This document shows positions 48,947-61,000 of a stretch of 64,000 nt of DNA, piece after piece. The notes beneath the pieces were generated by a model that was not told the DNA's origin, made no database searches, and saw only the letters and a program-made list of their open reading frames with translations. Every line of letters starts with the position of its first letter. Position 1 is the first letter of the stretch. The DNA is from Ischnura elegans (lineage: Eukaryota; Arthropoda; Insecta; Odonata; Coenagrionidae), in the NCBI RefSeq assembly GCF_921293095.1, contig NC_060251.1, forward strand, positions 62,637,585-62,701,584. Reading direction: 5' to 3'. The position numbers and the translations under genes are program-made.

Positions 48947-49025
48947 TTACTGTCGATACCTTCTTCTCCTCTGTCTCCCATGTCTCCACTGTTTCTTCTT
49001 CCATGCCTTACGGTTCCTCCAATGT
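48947..49025 (-). CDS. Sulf1: Sulf last coding exon (basic C-terminal tail)
   Basis: The acceptor TTTTCTGTCAG follows a good pyrimidine tract. One base completes the Lys codon split from the previous exon. The 25 residues that follow ([16 protein letters not shown]..., then RQRRRRYRQ) end at TAA (48949-48947). The longer open frame that starts at 49004 in another phase is excluded by the phase of the upstream exon. Confidence 0.8.
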
Positions 49026-52000
49026 CTGACAGAAAAGAAGAAAGGAGTACATTTATTAACTCAAGTGTACCTCTTTAAGGTAATGGCACAGGGGGCACGT
49101 ATAGGCTTATAAAATAGACAAGAATTGTAATATGGTTATCATTATGTTTTCTGTACTTACGACCCTCAATCATTAAATTTCATATTAAAAACTTTCATAT
49201 TGAAATGAAGATAATACAATTTCGTACAGTAACTGGTGTATGTTGTTTTTGATTGCAAATATGAGAAGACTGTTTGACTGTCAGACACTTCCAGAAAAAA
49301 AATCCTGGATCTGCCCTCGATCTTTGGCATCCACAAAATACTCTTCCTTCTCCAGGACTAAGCCTTATTAACACATTCACCGTCATGGTTTTTAAGTAGG
49401 TACATATTTAGTAGTAGACATTAGCATTTTTCTAGTTATGTATAGTTGATTATAGTCACATAGAGATATCATTATATTGAATTTAAAACACATTTAATTC
49501 TATTTTGAGGTAATATGGCCATAATGACCACTTCAGTTGGGGTCCATGACAAGACAATCTCTCCCCGTAACCCTTGGAGTAAGAAATACCCTGGGATACA
49601 GTCGCTTTCTAGCCGGTCACTATGACTGTCATGGCAAGGCAGGAAGTTTCATTGCTGGTCACTATGACCAGCAGGTCAATGCATTAAAAAAATGGCATGT
49701 ATGCAAGCCAAAAACTCTGAATATGAGATAAGATAGGTAAAAGTTTAGACAGTGAGGATAATGACGTTGTGTGGATTACCCAAATAACAGTATCTCTAAG
49801 CAGACAAATTAGGCCATTTGACTTCCTATTTCCTTTGTATTGCCTGAACCAACTCAAGCAATCCAATTATCCTTTCCTAAAAGCAGACAACCCCAGCATA
49901 AAATGCCTCAATAGAATAATGAAAAACCATGCTCTCCCACTTCCTCCCCTTCCTAGAATCCATATTTCGATTGGTGTTCTTCCAATTGTGTTCTTGTTGG
50001 GATTTTGTCTTGCACCAGAGGATGACTCGATGAGTTGAAATACATTGTGTGTTGAATAAATTTGTGGAAAAGTGCACCGATATTTCAACTATGGATAACT
50101 TCCACTACATTAAGTGCGAATCTGTTGATATAACTTAAAAATATAGGTGAGAGTATGTATTTGAGAAAAATGAAGCATGATAAAGCAGATAAACCATTCC
50201 AAACACTCCACATACAGCAGTAAAGCCTTTAAATTCAGAAAAGAAGAGGTACTCCCTTTTCCAATAAATTCCCCTGATGTTGGAGGAGGTTGCTTTTTGA
50301 AATAAAAATCAAATCAATTTTGGCCGAGATGAAACTCTCTGGAGCTTCTAACAAGGTTACAGTTACATGGCTCCAAAGAGCAATTTGGCCATTGACTCAA
50401 CTGTAATTCTCAAGTGAGTTATTTAGTGCATAGAGAAATTATCCCCTCACTTATACAGCTCAGGTTGGTGAAGGAAGTGTGACCGGATTGATTGATATTC
50501 CTGTTTCCTTTTGATGTGTTGGATAATTGGTGCTCAGGTACAGCTTAGATGCCACCCTTTGTCATGGTTCATCCAGCACAACTACTATTAGGTAACAGAT
50601 TGCAGGAATATCAATGAATCAGGCAGCACCTCCTCAACCAAACTGAATTATGTAAGTCAGACCAAAGTTTGTCAAAGCAAACCATGATGAAATGCATTCC
50701 CTGTGGATGACAGCAGAATCAGCAGTTGCCATGAAGGCATGCTGATGCTGATTTCTAACACCTCACTTGAAAAATAGGCGTTGTACTAATCCACTATTAT
50801 TTTATCACGAAACTGTTCTCAGCACTTCAGTGCCATTTTCAAGGTGACTCCCTTGAAGAAGGCCTTGAAGTGTTGAAACCAGTTGGGTAAATCCCACTTC
50901 TGACACCATGTTGTACATTTTGGTTTTTTTTTTTTCATCCAATGTCTTACAAGAATGATTGACACAGCACAAATGACTACCATTAGTACATTACCGAGTA
51001 CACCTCAGTAAAGGAGGCAGCACAAGTACATACATAGTGACATCTATGAATAAAAAAATCAATGTGGGATAGTACATAGACAATTTTTTTCAGTGCAATG
51101 GACTTCTTTAAAGAGATGGCCAAAGTTCTTTACCTAACACAGCCACCTCTAACCTGATTGGAGGCCCAAGAGTTTCATCCAATTCTTACCAGAAAAACCT
51201 TTGATCATTCAATTTTGTCAAGTGTAACACAAACTTTACTCACTTGGGCAATTTCTTCCGTTTTGTGGCCGCCACCAGGTCTGCATGGCCAATTGCAATG
51301 GAAGAAGGATCAGAGGGGTCTGCAAGCGTAGGAATGGAAACTATGTTAGAGGAGTTTCCAAAAGCCCAATCCAAATAATTAGCAAATGAGTACAATGAAA
51401 TAGAAAAAAGAGGCAATGCCAAAGCAGAGATATCAGCAAGATAAGATAATACAGATTTAAAAAAAATGCATTATCATATCTTGTACAGAGAATGCTATGT
51501 TAAAAACATGCAGGAAAGAATTGGAAGTGCATATTTGACACACTACAAAGTGTTGGGAAATGACCTCCATCCACTCTCAGCTTGCTTTACTTCTTACCAA
51601 ACATCAGCAATTAATTTAATAGGTAATTGCACTTGGAAAAAACTTTTATTAAAATAGAAGTATGGCATGTAACATGTTTTTATATGATTAATATATTCTA
51701 CTCCACATGCAAGCATGAATTTGATTGAAACCATTAACACAGGCAGCTATGTAAGAGTAGAATAAAGGTGAAGGGTAAGCCATACAATAAGCAATTAAAC
51801 TTGTACAGCTTACCTGGTATTTAAATCTTAAGAAAAGGAGAGCACAAGTCATAACACTGATATCATTCCACTATTAAGATGACTATATTAATCAAATATT
51901 AGGAATTATAAGCATCAGAGGGAAAGAATGAAACTAACATGAAGGATTCTGTGACTGCTGACCATCATTGATTCTTGATAATCTTTCCGGTGTAACTGGA

Positions 52001-55000
52001 TTTTCTGAAGCTCAACAATTACAGTAAACTCTTGATTTTACGAAGCAGGATTTTACGAAGTTTTCGATTATACGAAGTGATTTTGCGGTCCCGGTGAAAA
52101 GCCTATGCTAAATACATGGCGCTATTCGATTATACGAAGTTTCGATTATACGAAATTTTTTGAATTTACGAACCTCGGCTCGGTCCCTAGGAGCAAATGG
52201 CATTCGTTTATACGAACTACGGCGAAAAATTTGTCAACAAAACTAGTTACGCCGGCGTAAGTAGCTAAAAAATCAGCGCTTCCAACTGTGGTCCATCAAA
52301 AGTGCGAAATCGTAAATGATAATGCAACTTTGGAGAGAAATGGGTCGCCAAAAATCTCACTGTGGGAATTAAGGGGGAGTAGGAGTTCAGTTAAAATATC
52401 GCGGCTGACATTATGCCCCTATTTACGTGCCTGTTCGTAAACATAGAATCGACAATAATTCGTAGTTTAACATGTCAGGAAGGTCGCGCGGAGTATTTCG
52501 TACACCCCTAATTAACCCTTTGCACTGCTGTGAACGTACTTCGAAGACTACTTGACTACTTTTCGCCGAAGCACTTCGAAGGGTCCCTAATCCGGGACCC
52601 TTTCCTCGACGAGCTCACCCTCGCTGGCCCCTGAAACTGGGCTATTTTTTAATGCGTTACCTGACGCAACCCTGGGTTTCAAAGGGCAAAGGTGCCATGG
52701 GGGGAAAAAGAGTAAAGTGCGTGTTACTGTGGGGCTGTGCGTCAACCAAACGGGCACGGACAAAATAAGCCCGTTGTCATTGGGAAATTTGAAAGGCCAC
52801 GGTGCTTAAAACATGTAAAATTGGAAGCCCTCCCCGTTTTTTACCATGCAAATAAAAACAGCAGGATGACCCGAGAAATTTTCCAGCAAACGGTTATACG
52901 TCTACAGAGAAAAATTGCTGGAGAGAACAGCAAAATTGTTTCAATAATGGATAATGCCACCGTTCATAAATACGTGGAAGATCTAAAATTGGCTAATGTT
53001 CGAGTCCTCTTTTTACCCCCGAACTCGACTAGCAAGTCCCAGCCCTTGGACCAAGGCATTATCCAGGATTTTAAAGTCCTATACCGGAAGAAGCTTGAGC
53101 GGTATTGCTTGCGATGGATCGGTATGTATACATTCATCTATTTTGCTCATGTGCGTTTGGATATCGATTTAGATATTTTTATTCATAATTATCATTCTTT
53201 CAAATCTATTTGCTACTTTTATAAATGGGAACAGAAATTAATAACATCCCGAAATGGACGTTGATACATGCAATCCGCGCCATAATATCTTTTCGTGTAT
53301 ATATTGGCCTTTGTGAATGAACAACTTAAATATCTTAAGTACTGGGCTCTATTTACCGCCAATTTATGTTTCAGGCTTCTCGTAATGAAGACGCACTTCC
53401 AAGTCTAACCATGAACTTTCTTCTCACGCGCTTCCCCGTTCTCCCATGCTGGGGTTCTGTCTTTCCAAAGCCGTCCCTTCCCTCCTGCCGCCTTTGGCTG
53501 ATCTTGCTGACACCCACCTTACGCATCCCAAACCCCTCCTTCCCCAGCATTTCCCATTCACTCCATCCCTAAGGAGACTGAGCTTGTGTGCGTCGCAAAA
53601 AAATACGGCCCCCAAAAGTAGACTGAGGCAGAGCTGAAGGCCATTTCCCCACCCTTCTTTGTCCTGCCTCCTTCACCAGTCCTTGTGCTGACCACACTTC
53701 TTCCCTCAGGCAATCCCCATCCCACTCTTATTCACCCCACCCACTGGGAACGTTCCCCGATTGTGGAGAAGGGCATGGTTCATCTTTACCTGCAACGGGG
53801 GAAAGTTATTAACCGGAGAGAGGCGGAAGAAGTATCTTCCACTATCGGGAAAATGGTGCCGCGCTTATAATTGTCTCTCTTCTTCTCAGCTGACTTTTCA
53901 ATTGAAATTAATTTCTTTGCTCTTTCCACACTATATTTATTTACGATTATGGCGCGACTATTTTTTAGTGCTAAAACTAAGAAAATCTTTTCTCTATGTC
54001 AATGATCCTTCGCCTAACTTTCAATACGGCGGAGAAAGGAACACGAAAACTAAATGAGGTGACGGTACAGGTTTTTGCGTGTCATTTTTTGGGAATTCAC
54101 GCTAGCGAACCAATACTTAACCACGTTGAGAAATGATAAAACGTCTCTTGTAGGAAAACAATCAATGTGGATAATAACGTTTCTATCTATATTTCTCCGA
54201 TACTGTAAGATGTTTCTCCTGTCGTTTTCCGGTTGGAACCTTGCTCCTGTCGGCATAAAAGGAGAGAAACATACTATATGAACAGGTCACCTCACACCCG
54301 GTATGAAGAATACAGTCCTGATGAAGAATTAAGTCTTTTATGGCAACGTCTGCGAAGATGATGGAACACAGTAGTCGGACGGAGAACTCTAACAGAATTT
54401 ACTTCAAATATTCGCCAGAAGATAATCACATCCTACGTTATTTATGATCGTAATTGAATCTCAGTGAAAATAGAGCACATTCTGCTGAAAATACGAAGTA
54501 ACTCGAAATATTAACTTACGAAGGTTATTTTGGAAACGGACTAAGACCCTTGTTTTTCTTTTTTTTCTCGTCACTGAGCGATAGAGGGCGACATAAATGG
54601 CGGTTAGGCCGGCTGCCGCTAAAATTCCGTGGGTGTCAGAAACAAATATCTATCTTTTGCATACTTAATAGTAGCTATTGGCTCCTAACCACAAATTTAT
54701 TACTGTTAATTCTTATAATAAACATTGCAATTCATTATTTGATTACGTTTTCTAAACTGGTTGGGAATTTCTTTAGCGATCGTTGATGTTGAAGTATGAA
54801 CAAGAAATGGGAATTTTATGGTGGTATAATTATTTAACGATTTTTCACATCATAAATCGATAGCAAAAAGCCTTTTCTATGAATTATACCGAGAATAACC
54901 ACCGAAAACATTTAAATAAGACCACTAAAGACAAAAAACGACGGAAGAAACAAAAGCGAACATTTTTTCGTGACTTATGAAAAAGGTTTGAATTTACGAA

Positions 55001-58000
55001 ACTCGATTTTACGAAGTGACAATTTTCCGGTCCCACTGACTTCGTAAAATCAAGAGTTTACTGTATAACTGGACAAACATTTCAATTCCACTGACTGCCA
55101 CACAAACTCGAGTTCTTTATTTACCGTACTATTTTAGCCCCAATGCAGAGCAAAACATCAGGGATGAGGGGTGATCGCACCTTTCAGGACACTTCACGAA
55201 TATTCGTCAAATTCAGGCAGGCCCTTTGAAAGTGATGAGCTAAGTCGACCCTATAGTTATAGGAACAGGTAGTGGTGTACCACATTATTTACGGCCCTGC
55301 CACCTGCCATAGACCTTAAAAGCAGGTGATAGCTCTTTCCTATGCTTTGAATTGGGTGGCCAGAATATTTTTGCTCATTCACAGGTGTCAATAGACGCAG
55401 TGTACAAGATTCTATCGCTAAATCTACCACACCCAGTAGATCACTAAATACAATGCTTACTAGGCTTTTCATGGATGTAGATGATTATAGATGGTGGCAG
55501 AAGAATAGCAGAACATGGGACTACTTAAGAGAAGACAGTGGATACCGCTGTGCTTGTGAGTATAAATATCGGCTTTTGATATTTTAGAAGTAAAAAGAAA
55601 TAGTAAAGATAGAAAAAGAGGACAGTGTTTTTTCAAAAGGGATTTTAGCTCACCCGCATCAAAGTTGAATTTTTTCTTCTTGTAGTTGGTTGATCCGTTG
55701 TTTGTTGGCTGCGCAGACAATCCATTTTGAGCATTCCCTTCCCCTGGTTGTCCACCACAATCCCTTGGACCCTTACAGCTCTTCATGTGCTCAAGCTGAG
55801 CCTTTAAAGATGCTAGCTCTGCTGACGTCAAGGTCTGTATTCTGTTCCACTGTTCAAATGGATCTGTGAATAATAAGGGTCTCAAGAAAATAAGAAAAAT
55901 TTTTGGAAAAACTATATTTTATTTTTACATGAAAACCCTGCGATCATACAGTTGAAGGCACCAAAATATGAGTACAAACACATTTTGAAAAAAAAACCAA
56001 ATAACGTAGAACCACGAACCACATGAAGGCAGCAATATTTGTAGAGGGAAAATTGAAAATGACATGATGAACAAATACTTTGTGGCATACAGTAGGTAGA
56101 GGATTAAATATTTGAAGAGCTCATAAATTCATGGACTCTACATGGTACCTCTGTTATAAAAAATTCCACAGTGGATTTCACTACAGTATTATAGCAAACC
56201 TGTGATTCATAGTTACTGCTCTTCCAATGCAATAACTTACCAATTCGGAGGTTGTAGAAGGTCAACAGTCCAGTCACAAATTCACAAAATAGAAAGTTGT
56301 GGGTTGCATTGATAGTCCTCAGGCACCAGTATGTGTTGTTGTTAGCATTCATACAGAAACAAAATGGTCCATCTAAGAGATAAGATTGGAGACAAGCGTT
56401 TAGTTTATAACTTGATTAATAAATCACTTTCAAAGCATTTGGAACACAATTTTCATTTTCTTGGAGGGTGTGGAATATCTTCATTCAAATAATATCTTGA
56501 CATCTGACCCTCTGAGTGCCTTACAGACTTGTCTAACCCAACGAAAAAAATTCCAGGCTATTTTCCATAAAAACATAGGCCTTAGGAAATTTTTTTAAGG
56601 CCATTAGTATTCTAATAAATTTCCTAACATATTACCTGGTGTAATATACATTCTCTTCATTACAAAGTTGCCTCTATTTGAGAAAGTAAGCAAAAAATAT
56701 TGTAAAGGTAAAATTATTTTATTTTTAAAGTTTCTTTTTGGAGATTTTTCCCTGACCAAAACCTAATTTCTTTGACATTTCCATGACTTCTCTGACCATT
56801 ATGAACCCTGTCAAATAGTAAAGTTAGTACTGCTTCAGAGCAGATACAAGATTTTTTCAAGGGGTGGGTGCAAGCTTAGAGTTTTTTATCAGATGGGATA
56901 GGTGGTTGAATTCAAAGTATCCAGCAATATAAGAATGACAAGGGGAGAAGAGACTGGAGGAGGAGGGAGTATACCCCAGTATCCCACACATCAAAATGCT
57001 AAATCCACCCCTATTACTGCCAACCATCAATGGGAGGGTTTACAGTGACTAGCAAAATAAATCAAAGTTTTCTATGAGCTCACATTTTAGAACAAATTCA
57101 CTAACCTGTCCAATATGGAGCAGTTCGCCAGTGGTCATTGTCATGGCTGAAACAATTCATTCTTTCTGATAAGCATTCCTTATCTTCCATTTTGGCCTTT
57201 CGACGCAATTTACGCTCCTTGCGTCGAATCCTCTCCTCCTTTATCTTGCGCCTCCTCTGCCTCTCCAGATCTTCCTCAGTGGGGAAATAATGCCTGCAAA
57301 AAATGATGTTCAAAGAATATTAGCATAAAGATTGTTTTTGCAAAGCTAGCACTTATTATGCTAGGTTCAAAATATCTCTGTAGTATGAGGGGCATGGCTG
57401 GAGCATGTGAGAGAGGGTGCCCTTTGTGCTAGCCCAGATGCAGATGGTGGAATCCACTGATTGGCAGTGTCAGATAAAGAGGAAGGGCTGGCTGTGTAGT
57501 GATTCGGAAATGGAAGATTTCCATTTCCCAAAATATGTTTAAATGTGCTATTAAGTGATGTTTCAGAATAGCCAACTCTGTGAAGGTATGACTTGGGATA
57601 TGTACCTTCACTTTCGAGAATGGCTAACCTTCCTTTTCCCCTTCCTCTTTGTCAAAAGCATCCTAGTTTCACCTTTCAGGTGATTTGGAGGCTATGCACT
57701 GAATACTGTATAATCCAAACATTTAAGGGGGTTCAACCTCACTGATTATGTCCCTCCACCCCACTTGCTACAGCCTTGTCAATTACTTTTGAAATTGACT
57801 TTTTGGAAAATTTTGAAACTGATTAGGATTGCAAAAATTTACTTTGATCCCCAAAACAGAAATTTATTCGAGCATATTCTAACCTGTCCACATCACAGAA
57901 GCAATTGTCATCATCGTTGTCACCACCAAAGGTCACATGAGTCTTCTCATGGTTTTTCCTTCGTCTGTTTTCTCTGTGAGGGCTGTGGTGATGCTCCTCA

Positions 58001-61000
58001 TGAGCAAATGAGGTTTCAGGTACTTTGAGCACAGGACTGTCAGTCACCATCCCATCAATTTTAAACTTTCTGTTTGGAATCACAGTGCCTTCTCTTCTGT
58101 TAGGAACTGTAAACAGAGATCAACAGAATAAAATACATAATACAACTATCCATCTCAAATCATAACACCACTAATTCTTCCTCAAAAATAAGCCCAAGTT
58201 CTTTATTCTAACATCTAAAAAAATTCAACTCATGATATAAGGTAAACTGAATATGATGTGGCAAAGACCAAAATTTAGGGCGCATTTAACTGTTTACAGA
58301 TTGACACAGTCAAAAGATTAAATTTCTGTCTCACAAGTCACAACGATTAGCTTCAATAAGTGTCATCAACACTTAATCTGATAATCTTCACTACCAGTAA
58401 ATGACTCCAGCTGATAAGGAAAATTTAATGAGCTATTCTAAAGAATCACAAATATTACCAATTACTCTTAAAAATACAGATATTGAGCAAAATATTAAAC
58501 TCAATAGATTTTTTAAAAATAAAGAGAAGAAAGGGTAAATAAATTAACATTTTAGGGCAAAGATCGGAACTAAGCCTAATTCCACCATACTGCTGATCTC
58601 TAATTCACTCCAATACATGCACCATATAATACCATGAAAATCCCAAAATTTACTCAGTCAAGGACTCATTATGAAATGATATCATGTACTTTAAACCATT
58701 GGAACTCAATTTTCAGTGGTGTCACTGAACTCTTTTCACCATAAAGAACATTGGCAAAGAAGGAGGAACATTGCCTCATGCAGCAAAAATTATCTCTGGA
58801 TGTCACCACCCTCAAATTCTACAGTTGGTTCAAAGGTCTAATAGAACATACAACTAAACTGATGGGTGATGCATCACCATCCACAGCCATTGAGCACAAA
58901 TACACAGACAGTAAACCGACCCTATGTGATCTTTGGATCAGGGAACCTCAAGTGCCAGCCTATCCTGTAGAAAAGGATTAGAAATATCCAGGGCTGTCCC
59001 GAGCCCCATCAAAAAGCATTGATCATATTGGTACTCCATGCATCTAATGCTCACCAGCAAGCGCAGGAACATGGAACCTTCTGGGCCACTGTCCCAGGGA
59101 TTTTGACCTAATAATGTCATCAACCACTGATGTTAGGCATCACTCTATCAATCAACGAGAACCAGTTGGCTAGTAAAGTCAGCAAACAAACCACACTGTG
59201 GTGGAGTGTCAAGTGTGAAGCTCCACCACAAGGGTCTATCTCCTGGTTGAGGTTACTGCCCTAAGTCCATGGCACAGCCATCAGTGCAAAGAAGACCTCA
59301 GCGCAAGCAGAAAAAGCATCACCTATTCACAGACACCATAGAATTCGAAAAAAAGTTGAAATGTAGGCTTTTGCGGTGAAATTCATTTGTATCAGAGGCT
59401 TTTGGGAGCAGCTACTTATTGTGCTTTGTCATGCGAGCTTTTGCAGTTGTTGCAGGTGGAATCCTCAGGTAGTAAAAATTGGATGTTGGCTGTCATTAGT
59501 ATGCTCATCAACCTTCCTCACTCCACTAGAGTGGTGGAGGAAGGGTGACGAATATATAAATGACAACTAAATCCAATTTTTATTCATTGCCTGATGATGT
59601 GACCTTCAATGGCTGTGAAAGGTCACGTGACAAAGCACAATACACAGCTGCGCCAGAAAGCCTCCCATACTAAATGAAAAAGAATTCTTCTGCCAATCGA
59701 TCAATGACAAGACATACATGAGACTAAGTTTGAACACTACCACCTTGGAATATCTCCATAACTGTTTAAGTTGTCATCCACAGTAAATGTGGTCCACCCT
59801 ATATACAATCGTATTGTATTTGAAGTCGTTTAGACATCATCCCCATTGACCCCATCACACACAAATATAATATCCTCACCTTCTGAAACTGACTGAACTT
59901 GACTAGGACTTGAAGTAGTAATCACAGGTTCCAAAGTTGATCTCTCCACTGAAATTGATGACCCAGCAGTCGGATTCAATGTGGACACAACCGGAGAAAG
60001 TTGTGTCGTTGACGCAGGCAACACAAATGGTGTGGTCACTCTGTTAACAGATCCATTGCTCTGACTTGGTAACTGGGGTTTTCCAGGGGCCCAGTTATCA
60101 CTATCCCAATCGTAAGCCATGTCTATGTCATCACCTTTCAATATGACGTCCAATGGCTTCTTTTCTTTCAAATGTCGCCGGATTTCCTGAAAAGGGAGGG
60201 ATAGAATTAGTACATCCAACTTCCTCATTTCCAAAGAAAAATATGTGCATATATTGAAGTTGAAGTAGGCAACAGAATCTTCGAAACCAATCCAAGCCTG
60301 GCTCAGGTTAGATTTACTCAGATTTTTCTTCTGCATATTTTCATCTCCACAGCTCTACCCGAGTCAGCCAAAAAATTGGTCTCGTAAATAGAAATATTAA
60401 TTCATTTAAAATGTAAAGAAGAGGTCATGCAAGCCTAAGAATGCAACTGTTTTTCAATGTTTAATTAGAAGAGAATTAGACCATAATCTAAGGTTGAAAT
60501 CATTGAAATGAAATATTTTAGCAGCTTATGAATTTCTGTCATAGATCCTACCATCTATCTCTTTGCATATTTCAATATTACAGGGTTAGGCAGTATTGAG
60601 CGAGAATTTTGTGCTTCCATAGTAAATATTGCCTTCATTGTTGCACATTATATCACAGGTTAAACAGATAGATACACAGCCCAAAAATAGGCATTATAAA
60701 GTAATGCATCATCGTAGTTATATATTGTTATATTTTGCACATGCATTTGTAAGATATAATCAAAATATGTAGTTCTAAATTTACATAAGAAATAATTATA
60801 CTCTAAACTTAAAATCTAATCTATGAGTTATATATTCATTAGTGGGAGACGAAAAATTAATTTCATTTACCATAAGCTGACCAGACCAAATACAAACAAT
60901 AAAGGACATATCTTGCAGGACTACGGGAATGGAAATATCCCATTTTAATTACAAAATATAAGTTTATTTGCAAGTCAAAGGTTTCAACATAAGAATATCA

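Larger units (their letters stand above)
51320..55653. other. Sulf intron hosting a Tigger/pogo element
   Basis: The intron is 4.3 kb, of which 3.04 kb is the DNA transposon at 52022-55063. The remaining flanks (51320-52019 and 55066-55653) show no other feature. It is the largest intron in the window and the only one over 3 kb. Confidence 0.8.

Noticed and set aside
48771..49004. 77-codon minus frame starting [10 protein letters not shown] as the Sulf C-terminus
   Set aside because: The splice phase from the exon ending at 51244 enforces a different frame, which ends at 48947 after a basic tail.
59830..59879. Continuation of the Sulf frame past VSEG to a stop
   Set aside because: A GTGAGG donor at 59879 in the right phase, and a matching acceptor at 58107, join to recognisable Sulf sequence. 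The read-through is intronic.
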